Below are positions 27,491 through 35,517 of a stretch of DNA of 64,000 nucleotides, in pieces; position 1 is the first letter of the stretch; the number at the start of each line of letters is the position of its first letter. A program made the position numbers and the translations under genes. Below the pieces are notes generated by a model that did not search any database, was not told the DNA's origin, and was given only the letters and a program-made list of their open reading frames with translations. This DNA is from Asaia bogorensis (GTDB lineage: Bacteria; Pseudomonadota; Alphaproteobacteria; Acetobacterales; Acetobacteraceae): positions 1 to 64,000 of the forward strand of contig CAMBRC010000007.1 of the NCBI GenBank assembly GCA_945869965.1. Reading direction: 5' to 3'.

Positions 27491-28231
27491 CTACCCGATC
27501 CGCCGACGGTAGAGCGCGATCAGCCGCTCCCAGTGCCGCTCGGCCGAGGCGATGTCGTAGATCTTCCGCTCGGGAAACGCGAAGCCGTGATGGGCGCCGG
27601 GGTACATCTCCAACTCGCCGCAGACCTCGGCAGCGTCGAACAGCGATTTCAGCTCGGCCACCATCGGCAGCGGGGCGAGTTCGTCGTGCTCGGCACAGGC
27701 GATGTAAAGCTCCGCCGTGCCCTGGGCCAAGGTCAGATGGGGGCTCTCCTCGGCGTCGCTGACCAGCCAGGTGCCGTAGAACGAGGCGGCGGCGGCGATG
27801 CGCAGACCGAAGCGGGCGGCGGCGGCCAGGGCGTAAGGCCCGCTCATGCAGTAGCCGTGCACGCCAACCGGGCCAGGCTTGGCGGGCGCGAAGCCGTCGA
27901 CAAAGCGCAACATGGCGGCGACGTCGTCCATGACCGGGGGGATGGTCATCTTGGTGCGGATCGCGCGCATGCGATCGCGCTCGGGGTCGCCCATCGCCAA
28001 GACGCCGGGGCCGAACTTGGTGTCCCGCCCCGCGCGGTAATACAGGTTCGGCAGGAGCAGGCAGTAGCCCGCCGTGCCGAGGCGCCTTGCCATCAGGTAA
28101 AGCTCTTCGCGGATGCCGGGCGCATCCATCAGCATCAGCACGACAGGATGCGGGCCGCCGCGCTCGGGGTGGACGATGAAGGTCTCCATCGCCCCGGCGG
28201 CGGTGGGCACGTCCAGAATCTGCTCGATCAT
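27491..28231 (-). CDS. dienelactone hydrolase family protein
   Basis: A 246-residue alpha/beta hydrolase. The nucleophile is Cys in VHGYCMSGPYALAA, the acid Asp in CAEHDELAPLP and the His in GAHHGFAFPER, the Cys-Asp-His triad of dienelactone hydrolases (chlorocatechol and related pathways). Ester or lactone hydrolysis in the cytoplasm is expected. ATG 28231 with GGGGAGCC upstream is chosen over a longer frame. It is transcribed after the gamma-glutamyltransferase gene with a repeat-filled 212-bp gap. Confidence 0.93.
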   Translation of the reverse strand: MIEQILDVPTAAGAMETFIVHPERGGPHPVVLMLMDAPGIREELYLMARRLGTAGYCLLLPNLYYRAGRDTKFGPGVLAMGDPERDRMRAIRTKMTIPPVMDDVAAMLRFVDGFAPAKPGPVGVHGYCMSGPYALAAAARFGLRIAAAASFYGTWLVSDAEESPHLTLAQGTAELYIACAEHDELAPLPMVAELKSLFDAAEVCGELEMYPGAHHGFAFPERKIYDIASAERHWERLIALYRRRIG

Positions 28232-28249
28232 CGTGGTTGGCTCCCCGGT

Positions 28250-28442
28250 AAGAAACGCGAGGGCTCTGCCCTCGACCCGCTGGGGCCCGAGGCCCCAGAC
28301 CCTCATTCGTCTAAGCGCCTTCGGTTTAGGGGGGCATCGAGGTCTTCATCAAGCACCGAGCAGGCCCCCAAGCGCTTAAAGGTTGAGGGGCCAGGGACCT
28401 CGGGTCCCTGGTGGGGTCCAGGGGCAAAGCCCCTGGCCTTGC
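28250..28442. repeat. cluster of GC-rich palindromes
   Basis: The gap between two minus-strand genes holds several palindromes: GAGGGCTCTGCCCTC, TGGGGCCCGAGGCCCCA, CCAGGGACCTCGGGTCCCTGG and CCAGGGGCAAAGCCCCTGG. They resemble those at 9457 and about 56160. No gene is seen. They may be mobile or repetitive extragenic palindromes and could stop transcription from the gene ending at 28444. Confidence 0.65.
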
Positions 28443-28443
28443 T

Positions 28444-30042
28444 TCAGGGCGCCACCACGTAGCTATCGCGGCGGGGGTCGGCGGCGCCGGTGAGGGCACC
28501 GTTTTCCGGGTCGATGGCGACCGCCTGCATGCCGCCGACCTGCATGGTGAAGTCAGCCGCCGAGGTGGCACCATGACCGCGGCGAACCAGGGCGGCGACG
28601 ACTTCCGAGCGTATGCGGCCTTCGACATCGACCTTGGTGCCGTCCCAGAGGCGGCCGCGCGGGGCGGCGATGGCGTCCTGGATATCCAGGCCGTAATCGA
28701 CGTACTGGACCAGCGCCTGGACCTGGGTTTGCATGATGCCGTAGCTGCCGGGGGTGCCGATGGCCAGCACCAGCTTGCCGTCGCGCAGGCCGATGGAGGG
28801 GGAGACGCAAAGGGCGATTTCGCCGCCGGCGACCAGGGGGGCGCGGCCGCCGGTGTCGACTTCGGACCAGTAGAGGAAGTTGTTCATGCAGACGCCGGTG
28901 CCGGGGATGACGATACCGCTGCCGAAGCCGGCGCCGAGGGACTGGGTAATGCAGACGGCGTTGCCGAACTTGTCGGCGATGGACAGGGAGGTGGTGTGTT
29001 CCTTGTTCAGGTCGATGGGTTGGGGGGTGACGAATTGCTCGGTCGGGCCGCTGATCGGCTTGCCATCGGCGACGCGGGCGCGCAGGGCGGCGACGTGGGT
29101 GTCGGACAGGATCTCGGCGAGTTCGGCGGGATTGGGGTTGTTGCGCGCGATGCGGACGCCGGCGGCGAGGCGGATGGCGCGGTAGACGGTGTCCAGGTGG
29201 TCGACGCCATTGCGTTCCATGGCACCGAGGTTGAAGCCTTCCAGAATGCGCAGCGTCAGCAGCCACTGGAAACCCTCGCTGGGCGGGCACATGGTGTGCA
29301 TCTTCAGCCCGCGATAATCGACACTGACCGGATCGACCCACACCGGCTTGACCGCCGCCAGGTCCTCCTCGGTGATGCAGCCACCGATCGATTGCAGATA
29401 GGTCGCCATCGCCTTGCCCAACGGCCCGCCGTAGAGATGGCCGGGGCCATGCGCGACGATGGCTTCGTAGGTGGCGGCGAGGTCGGGCTGTTTCAAAACC
29501 TGCCCCTGTTTCACCACACCTTTGCCGAAGGCATAGACACGGTTCAGCTCGGCGTATTGCGGGTGGTCGGCGAGCGAGACGCAGGATTGGTTGGTCAGCT
29601 CCACATTGAACCGCCCCAGCGGGTAGCCGTCCCGCGCCAGCGCGATCGCCGGGGCGAACACCTCGGCCAGCGACAGCTTGCCATGCGCGCGCACCAGCTC
29701 GCACCATCCGGCCAGGTTGCCCGGCGTGCCGGAGGCGAGCGGGTGGCGGACGATCTGCTCGCGTTCAGCGAACTTGCCGACCGGGAATTTCGAGGGGATG
29801 CGCGGGGCGTAGTTCAGGCAGCGGACGCGTTGTTCGGCCGCGATATAGCAGGTGGCATAGCCCAGCCCGGCCAGCCCGGACATGTAGGGCTCGACGACGT
29901 TGAGTGCCGCGGTGGTCGCGGCAGCGGCGTCAAAAGCGTTGCCGCCCATGGCGAGGATGCGCGCACCAGCCGCAGCGGCCAGCGGGTGGGCCGCGGCGAC
30001 CATGCCGTGTACCGATGAGACGATGGGGCGTTTGCCGTCCAT
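28444..30042 (-). CDS. gamma-glutamyltransferase family protein
   Basis: A 532-residue Ntn-hydrolase. The self-cleavage and nucleophile Thr is in EHTTSLSIADKFGNAV, giving large and small subunits. GMVAAAHPLAAAAGARIL and GGNAFDAAAATTAALNVVEP are the family N-terminus and MNNFLYWSEVDTGG lies downstream of the nucleophile. No signal peptide is visible, so it is probably a cytoplasmic paralogue that may act on another amide, such as a cephalosporin-type or capsule substrate. It is in the minus-strand run with the sugar kinase. Confidence 0.93.
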   Translation of the reverse strand: MDGKRPIVSSVHGMVAAAHPLAAAAGARILAMGGNAFDAAAATTAALNVVEPYMSGLAGLGYATCYIAAEQRVRCLNYAPRIPSKFPVGKFAEREQIVRHPLASGTPGNLAGWCELVRAHGKLSLAEVFAPAIALARDGYPLGRFNVELTNQSCVSLADHPQYAELNRVYAFGKGVVKQGQVLKQPDLAATYEAIVAHGPGHLYGGPLGKAMATYLQSIGGCITEEDLAAVKPVWVDPVSVDYRGLKMHTMCPPSEGFQWLLTLRILEGFNLGAMERNGVDHLDTVYRAIRLAAGVRIARNNPNPAELAEILSDTHVAALRARVADGKPISGPTEQFVTPQPIDLNKEHTTSLSIADKFGNAVCITQSLGAGFGSGIVIPGTGVCMNNFLYWSEVDTGGRAPLVAGGEIALCVSPSIGLRDGKLVLAIGTPGSYGIMQTQVQALVQYVDYGLDIQDAIAAPRGRLWDGTKVDVEGRIRSEVVAALVRRGHGATSAADFTMQVGGMQAVAIDPENGALTGAADPRRDSYVVAP

Positions 30043-30080
30043 GGGACTATCCTGGTGTTCTTGTCGTTGAAGTTGATAGG

Positions 30081-30992
30081 TCAGCCTGGACCGGACCGCG
30101 CATCATCGCAAGCCAGCGAGGCGCGAGCCAGCCGGGCGGCTGCCAGCGCCGCATCGGTCATCGCCATGCGCAGCGCCACGTCAGGCAAGGCCGCATGCAT
30201 CGCCTGGGAAATCGCCGGATGCAGCCCCGCGGCCCGCCCCAACAGCACGACATCGCGCGGGCCTTCGCTGGCAATCAACGCGCGGGCCAGCACGGCGAGC
30301 TCGCGCCCGGCCTCGTGCAGGATCGCGAGTGCCGCCGGGTCGGCCTCGGCCATCTCGGCGACCACCTGCGCCAGCAGCGCGACGGCGGTACGGCCGCCGC
30401 CATAGACATGCGCGCGCATAGTATTCCAACTGTCGTCGCCAACCGCCACGAACAGCGCGCGGCCAAGCGGCCCGGGGTCCTCCGCCCGGTCGATGCGGCG
30501 GTACACCAGGTTCAGCGCCGCGCGGGCGATGGCAAAGGCCGAACCGGCATCGTCGATCAGAATGCCGCGCCCGCCAACGCGCAGCACCGTCCCGTCGGCG
30601 CGGATGTGCATGCCGACCGAGCCGGTGCCGGCATAGACCACGTGCCCCTGCCCCGGCTTGAACACGGCGTGGTAGCCGATCCAGAGATCGTCCTGGACCT
30701 CGATGCGCGCGGGGTCGATGCGCACGGCCTCGGACAGCAAGCCGCGCGCCGCAGCAGCCTCGGCCGAATCGCCGGTCAGCCCGGTAATGCCGGCGATCAC
30801 GGCGCCGATGCGCAAATCGGCGACGGCGGCGCCAAGTTCACCGGCGAAGGCCTCGAAGCCGGCCCGGGCTTCGGGCAGGAACAGGTGGCCGGTGACGGGG
30901 GCGAACTCCCCGCGCGCCACGCTCTGGCCGGTGCGGTCGCAGACAGCCCAGCGGACGGCGGTGCCGCCGGCGTCGATGCCCAGGAAGTTCAT
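30081..30992 (-). CDS. BadF/BadG/BcrA/BcrD-type ATPase (N-acetylglucosamine-kinase-like)
   Basis: A 303-residue ASKHA-fold kinase. The phosphate-1 loop is FLGIDAGGTAVRWAV, a central Asp lies in EVQDDLWIGYHAV and the adenosine motif region in VVYAGTGSVGMHIRAD. GlcNAc kinases of this family phosphorylate amino sugars. Its neighbour upstream encodes ManNAc-6-phosphate epimerase (NanE), so ManNAc or GlcNAc is a reasonable substrate. A double-hairpin repeat separates it from nanE, suggesting independent or attenuated expression. Confidence 0.88.
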   Translation of the reverse strand: MNFLGIDAGGTAVRWAVCDRTGQSVARGEFAPVTGHLFLPEARAGFEAFAGELGAAVADLRIGAVIAGITGLTGDSAEAAAARGLLSEAVRIDPARIEVQDDLWIGYHAVFKPGQGHVVYAGTGSVGMHIRADGTVLRVGGRGILIDDAGSAFAIARAALNLVYRRIDRAEDPGPLGRALFVAVGDDSWNTMRAHVYGGGRTAVALLAQVVAEMAEADPAALAILHEAGRELAVLARALIASEGPRDVVLLGRAAGLHPAISQAMHAALPDVALRMAMTDAALAAARLARASLACDDARSGPG

Positions 30993-31033
30993 GCGGCGGC
31001 CTGTGCGTCAGGAAGGCAAGCGGTAGAAAGAAT

Positions 31034-31149
31034 CTTCTTTTTGTGAACAAAAAGAAGCAAAAAAACTTTTTCCGTTGGCGCCGGGCAAGGCGATCCACCG
31101 GGGCCAAATGAATGAAGTTTTTTTGCTTCTTTTTGTTCACAAAAAGAAG
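31034..31149. repeat. AT-rich double-hairpin repeat, copy 2
   Basis: Hairpin CTTCTTTTTGT/GAACAAAAAGAAG (31034-31057) and its exact reverse complement (31126-31149), each with an adjoining CAAAAAAACTT arm, form a near-40-bp perfect inverted repeat around a GC-rich loop. It begins 15 bp after the nanE stop and ends 41 bp before the kinase start. Confidence 0.9.
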
Positions 31150-31164
31150 ATTCTTGCCTTCGCT

Positions 31165-31833
31165 TCATCGCGCCGCCGCCGCAAAACGCCGGGTGATCTC
31201 GCGCGGGTTGGTGATCGCGGTGCCGACCACCACGGCATAGGCGCCCAACTCGAACGCCCGCGCCACCTGGGCCGGCGTGTCGAAACGCCCCTCGGCCACC
31301 ACCGGCACCCGACAGCGCGCGGCCAGGGCGGCGAGCAATTCCAGGTCCGGCCCGATGATGGCGGCGCGTGCCGCGGTGTAGCCGGCCAGCGTGGTGCCGA
31401 CATAGTCCGCGCCGAGGGCCGCCGCCGCCAGGCCTTCCTCCAAGGTGGCAATATCGGCCATCACCGCCACGCCGAGTTCAGCCTTGATGCGTGCAATCAG
31501 CGTGGCCACCGGCTCGCCGTCACGGGTGCCCGGCGTGCAATCCAGTGCAACCACATCGCAGCCGGCCGCAGCAATCGCCGCGGCGTCCGCGAAGCCCGGG
31601 GTGATGTAGACGTCGAAACCTTCCTGCCAGCGCTTCAGCAATCCGATCAGCGGCACCGCAACCGCTGGCCGGATCGCCGCGATATCGGCCACACCGTCGG
31701 CCCGGATGCCGGCGGCACCGCCGTCCACCGCCGCCCGCGCCATCGCGCGCATGAACGGTGCCCCATGCAGCGGATTGTCCTCGCGCGCCTGGCAGGACAC
31801 CACCAGGCTGCCACGGCCCAACGCCAGCCTCAT
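31165..31833 (-). CDS. nanE: N-acetylmannosamine-6-phosphate 2-epimerase
   Basis: A 222-residue TIM-barrel protein of the NanE family, converting ManNAc-6-P to GlcNAc-6-P in sialic-acid and ManNAc catabolism. Motifs: LVVSCQAREDNPLHG at the N-terminus, GAAGIRADGVADI, VYITPGFADA, VVALDCTPGTRDGEP (catalytic Lys is normally nearby in VAVMADIAT) and VVAEGRFDTPAQVARAFELGA. ATG 31833 follows the upstream M20 gene by 10 bp, so they are likely coupled. No sialic-acid lyase or transporter is in the window. Confidence 0.9.
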   Translation of the reverse strand: MRLALGRGSLVVSCQAREDNPLHGAPFMRAMARAAVDGGAAGIRADGVADIAAIRPAVAVPLIGLLKRWQEGFDVYITPGFADAAAIAAAGCDVVALDCTPGTRDGEPVATLIARIKAELGVAVMADIATLEEGLAAAALGADYVGTTLAGYTAARAAIIGPDLELLAALAARCRVPVVAEGRFDTPAQVARAFELGAYAVVVGTAITNPREITRRFAAAAR

Positions 31834-31843
31834 TTCGCCAGCC

Positions 31844-33001
31844 TCACGCCTTGGCGAGCTTCTGCTCGACAATGGACGCATACAGCGCCGATCCGTAAGG
31901 CGTGCACTCGTCGTTGAAGTTATAAGCAGGATTGTGCAACTGCGCGGAATCGCCGTTGCCGACCTGGATATAGGCGCCCGGCACCTTCTCCATCATGAAG
32001 CTGAAATCCTCGCTGCCCATGCCGGGCGGCTTGGCGCGGTCGACGCGGTCATTGCCGGAGACGGCGGCGGCGGCATCGGCGAGCTCGGTGGTGCGGTCGG
32101 GGTCGTTGATCAGCGGCGCGAAGATGAAACGAAAATCGACCTCCGCCGTCGCGCCAAATCCTTCGGCCACGCCCTTGGCAATGCGCTTCATACCCTCTTC
32201 CATCTGCGTCATCACCTCGCGCTTGAAGGCGCGGCAGGTGCCGGAGATGATGGCGGTCTGCGGGATCACGTTATAGGCGTCGCCGCCGACGATCTTGGTG
32301 ACACTCAGCACCGCGGTATCCGCCGGGGCGATATTCCTCGAAACGATCGATTGCAGCGCTGTGGTGATGTGGCTGCACACCAGCACCGGGTCGATGCTGG
32401 CCTCGGGCCGCGCGCCATGGCTGCCGCGCCCGGTCACCGTGATGTCGAAAAACGCCCCGCCCGCCGCCGACGGCCCCGGCGAGATGGCGAATTCACCCAC
32501 CGCCATGCCCGGCCGGTTATGCATGGCGTAGATGGCATCGCAGGGAAACCGCTCGAACAGGCGGTCCTCCAGCATCGCCAGCGCGCCGCCCATGCCCTCT
32601 TCGCCGGGCTGGAAGATGAAGTGCACCGTGCCGCGAAAACTATCCGATTGCGCCAGATATCGCGCAGCCCCCAGCAGCATCGTCGTGTGCCCGTCATGCC
32701 CGCACGCATGCATCCGGCCCGGCGTGTTGCTGCGGTAATCAAGGTTGGTCTGCTCATCCATCGGCAGGCAGTCCATATCCGCGCGCAGCCCCACGCTCGG
32801 CCCCTCGCCGCGCTTGAGAACACCGACAACCCCGGTGCGCCCGACGCCCTCATGCACCTCGATGCCCCAGGAGCGCAGCTTCTCCGCCACGATCCCCGCC
32901 GTGCGGACCTCCTCCATGCCGATCTCCGGATGGGCATGCAAATCGCGCCGGATGGCGGTCAGTTCGTCGTGGAAGGTGCGGATGGTGTCGATGGCGGACA
33001 T
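31844..33001 (-). CDS. M20-family amidohydrolase (hippurate hydrolase-like)
   Basis: A 385-residue metal-dependent amidohydrolase. Metal ligands appear in MHACGHDGHTTMLLGAA, FQPGEEGMGG, the N-terminal RADMDCLP and a late GSEDFSFM. The family hydrolyses N-acyl amino acids, hippurate or N-acetyl-diamino substrates. The gene lies directly before nanE, so an N-acetyl-amino-sugar or amino acid substrate is possible. A paralogue lies at 34239-35435. Confidence 0.94.
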   Translation of the reverse strand: MSAIDTIRTFHDELTAIRRDLHAHPEIGMEEVRTAGIVAEKLRSWGIEVHEGVGRTGVVGVLKRGEGPSVGLRADMDCLPMDEQTNLDYRSNTPGRMHACGHDGHTTMLLGAARYLAQSDSFRGTVHFIFQPGEEGMGGALAMLEDRLFERFPCDAIYAMHNRPGMAVGEFAISPGPSAAGGAFFDITVTGRGSHGARPEASIDPVLVCSHITTALQSIVSRNIAPADTAVLSVTKIVGGDAYNVIPQTAIISGTCRAFKREVMTQMEEGMKRIAKGVAEGFGATAEVDFRFIFAPLINDPDRTTELADAAAAVSGNDRVDRAKPPGMGSEDFSFMMEKVPGAYIQVGNGDSAQLHNPAYNFNDECTPYGSALYASIVEQKLAKA

Positions 33002-33046
33002 GCGGGGACTCCCTGGGCTGGCCGCGAGTATGCCAGGGTGGCCTGA

Positions 33047-33415
33047 TCAGTCCAGCGGCGCCGCCAACCCAAGCCGTTGTGCCGCCGCACGCAGCCGCCG
33101 GTCGCGGGTCCACAACAACGCATCCGCGCTCAACCGCGTCGCCGCCAGCAGATGCGCGTCGATCCAGCCGATCCCCTGACCAAACAACCGATAACGCTCG
33201 ACGAACCCCATCACCTCCTCATCCGAAGCCACGCCGGCCCGCGGCAGGTCCGCCATGGCACGCAGCACCACATCGCGCCGATGCAAGCTTCCCATTGCGA
33301 TCTCGCCCAGCACCGCCGGATGGACCAGAACCTCAACCCGCTCAAGGCGGGCCGAGAGGCTGGGCAGTTCCGCGCGCAGATGGTCAGCCCAGACCGAGGA
33401 ATCGACCAGGATCAG
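33047..33415 (-). CDS. PIN-domain toxin, VapC-like (possible CTG start)
   Basis: A 122-residue PIN domain if translation starts at CTG 33415, whose bases overlap the antitoxin stop as CTGA. The N-terminus LILVDSSVWADHL carries the invariant Asp, with GEIAMGS, IGWIDAHLLAATRL and LLWTRDRRLRAAA later. A start at an internal GTG or ATG would delete the catalytic Asp. VapC proteins are Mg-dependent RNases, usually attacking tRNA or rRNA. The previous gene is the matching antitoxin. Confidence 0.85.
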   Translation of the reverse strand: MILVDSSVWADHLRAELPSLSARLERVEVLVHPAVLGEIAMGSLHRRDVVLRAMADLPRAGVASDEEVMGFVERYRLFGQGIGWIDAHLLAATRLSADALLWTRDRRLRAAAQRLGLAAPLD

Positions 33416-33633
33416 GCAGCGTTCCCTTCATCCGGGTCCCCATCATCCAGGCGCCGACGCGGCGGCAGCGCAAAACCTGGCTCGCTGCCGCCCAATCGGG
33501 CCATCCGGCGCGAACTCTCCCGCTCGATCAGCGCCCGCAGCGCCTCGCGCACCAGCGCGGATTTTTCATACACGCCGGTCAACGCCTGGGCGCGGTCGAG
33601 CAGGTCATCATCCAAAGCGAGGGTGGTGCGCAT
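33412..33633 (-). CDS. VapB-like antitoxin
   Basis: A 73-residue protein starting MRTTLALDDDLLDRAQALTG, the typical ribbon-helix-helix N-terminus of DUF2191/VapB antitoxins, then EKSALVREALRALIERESSRR. The Arg- and Asp-rich tail would bind and inhibit the toxin. ATG 33633 is favoured over upstream in-frame codons. It probably represses its own promoter in the gap 33634-33690. Confidence 0.88.
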   Translation of the reverse strand: MRTTLALDDDLLDRAQALTGVYEKSALVREALRALIERESSRRMARLGGSEPGFALPPRRRLDDGDPDEGNAA

Positions 33634-33690
33634 GCCGAGACTCCTCAAGGCATCAATATGGGCATCATCTGATGCGCATTTCAATGCCGA

Positions 33691-34242
33691 TCAGATGTCC
33701 TGGGCCGCCCGCTCCGCCACCGCCGCCGCCGCGTCGAACGCCGCCTCCAGCCCGGCATGGCTGCCGCGCACCCCGTCCACCACGGCGCGCGCCCAGCCGA
33801 CATATTCCAGCCGCCGCGCCACCGTCCAATTGGCCGGCGGGCTCGCCGCCATGGCGCGCAAATTGCTGGTCTTGTCCGCCAGCTTCAGCAGCTTGGCGCG
33901 CACCGGCTTGCCCGGCGCGAGATCGACCTGCGCCTGCTTGCGCACCGCCTTCGGCAGCGATTTGTCATCGGTCACCGCCTCGACCAGGGCGCGCACATCG
34001 GCACCGAACGCGGCCTCGATGGTATCCCCGGACACCTCGCAATCCTCAATGGCGTCATGCAACAGGGCGGCGATCACCAGGTCGCCATCCGCCCCCCCGG
34101 TCGCCTCGCCAACCAGCCGCGCGACCTCCAGCAGATGGTTGATATACGGCTCCTGCGCCGCCCCCTTGCGGCGCTGCCCAACATGCCAATCCGCCGCCAT
34201 CTCGGCCGCCCGCAGCACCCGCAACAGATCGGACGCGCTCAC
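33691..34242 (-). CDS. HD-domain hydrolase, MESH1/SpoT-like
   Basis: A 183-residue HD protein with RRKGAAQEPYINHLLEVA, ALLHDAIEDCEVSGDTIEAAFG and KLADKTSNLRAMA. The HDxxED motif and the KLADKxxNL helix match the Mn-dependent (p)ppGpp hydrolase domain of SpoT and stand-alone MESH1 small hydrolases. It therefore probably hydrolyses ppGpp or a similar nucleotide. It overlaps the M20 gene start region by four bases (ATGA) and lies 57 bp before the VapBC-type pair. Confidence 0.88.
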   Translation of the reverse strand: MSASDLLRVLRAAEMAADWHVGQRRKGAAQEPYINHLLEVARLVGEATGGADGDLVIAALLHDAIEDCEVSGDTIEAAFGADVRALVEAVTDDKSLPKAVRKQAQVDLAPGKPVRAKLLKLADKTSNLRAMAASPPANWTVARRLEYVGWARAVVDGVRGSHAGLEAAFDAAAAVAERAAQDI

Positions 34243-35435
34243 GCCACCCCTCGCGGCAGCTTGCGCTGCGTCAACTCGCAGAACATCGCCGCCCCCAACG
34301 GAATCGCCGCGTCGTTGAAGTCATAGCCCGGATTATGCACCTGCACCCCGGTCGCACCCGCCTCGCCCGGCGCCACATTGCCCAGGTTGATATACGCCCC
34401 AGGCGCCTTTTCCATCACGAACGAAAAATCCTCCGAAGCCATGATGAACCCATTATTCGTGTTCACATTCTCCGCGCCCACCACCGCCCCGGCCGCCGCC
34501 ACGATGTCATCAAACGCCACGGCATCATTGACCAGCGGCGCAAAGATCAGCCGGAAATCCACCTCCGCCGTCGCCCCGAACCCGGCCGCGATCCCCGGCG
34601 CAATCCGCCGCATCGCCGCCTCCACCACCTCCATCGTCGAGCGCAGCGCCGTGCGCACCGTCCCCCGCAGCACCGCGGTATCCGGAATAACGTTATAGGC
34701 ATCACCCGACTGGATCACCGTCACCGAAACCACCGCCGTCTCGGCCGGCGGCACATTTCGAGAAACGATCGATTGCAACGCCGTATTCATGTGACAAGCC
34801 ACCAGCACGGGATCAATCCCCTGCTCCGGCAGCGCCCCATGCGCCCCGCGCCCGCGCACCGTGATGTCAAAAAACGCCCCCGACGCCATCGCCGCCCCGC
34901 GCCTTATGGCAAACTTCCCCACCGGCAACCCCGGCGAATTATGCAGCCCATAGACAAAGTTGCACGGAAACCGCTCCAGCAACCCATCCTTCAGCATCGC
35001 CAGCGCACCCCCCAGCCCCTCCTCCGCCGGCTGAAAGATGAAATTCACCGTCCCGTTGAAATCGCCATGCTGCGAAAGATACCGCGCCGCCGCCAACAGG
35101 ATCGTCGTATGCCCATCATGCCCGCAGGCATGCATCACCCCCGGAACAGTCGACGAATACGCCCGCCCCGTCGCCTCAACGATCGGCAACGCATCCATAT
35201 CCGCCCGCAACCCGATCGAAGCCTGGCCGTTGCCCCGCCGCAACACCCCCACCACCCCGGTGCCCCCCACCCCGGTATGCACCTCGATCCCCCACTCCTT
35301 CAGCTTCGCCGCCACGATCGCCGCCGTCCGCGTCTCGGTAAACCCGATCTCGGGATGGGCGTGGATGTCCTGGCGGATCGCGGTGAACTCGGGATGCCAC
35401 TGGCGCAGCGTATCGAGAGGGGCGGACTTGGTCAT
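34239..35435 (-). CDS. M20-family amidohydrolase, second paralogue
   Basis: A 398-residue paralogue of the enzyme at 31844-33001, with GVMHACGHDGHTTILLAAA, FQPAEEGLGG, RADMDALP and ASEDFSFV holding the metal-binding residues. Many segments are shared between the two, such as DIHAHPEIG and GDAYNVIP, pointing to duplication. It is translationally coupled to the MESH1-like gene. Substrate unknown. Confidence 0.94.
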   Translation of the reverse strand: MTKSAPLDTLRQWHPEFTAIRQDIHAHPEIGFTETRTAAIVAAKLKEWGIEVHTGVGGTGVVGVLRRGNGQASIGLRADMDALPIVEATGRAYSSTVPGVMHACGHDGHTTILLAAARYLSQHGDFNGTVNFIFQPAEEGLGGALAMLKDGLLERFPCNFVYGLHNSPGLPVGKFAIRRGAAMASGAFFDITVRGRGAHGALPEQGIDPVLVACHMNTALQSIVSRNVPPAETAVVSVTVIQSGDAYNVIPDTAVLRGTVRTALRSTMEVVEAAMRRIAPGIAAGFGATAEVDFRLIFAPLVNDAVAFDDIVAAAGAVVGAENVNTNNGFIMASEDFSFVMEKAPGAYINLGNVAPGEAGATGVQVHNPGYDFNDAAIPLGAAMFCELTQRKLPRGVA

Positions 35436-35517
35436 GATCGGGGCTCCAGCGTGAGAAATGGAGTATGGGGGGAGGTGGGCGCGACGACAATTCAGGGGTC
35501 GTTCAACGATCGGAAGG

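Noticed and set aside
30992-31160. Small proteins read from the AT-rich repeats (FLLLFLQKKK and KKQKNFIH peptides)
   Set aside because: These come from the repeat arms and recur at every copy; no conserved start or partner supports translation.
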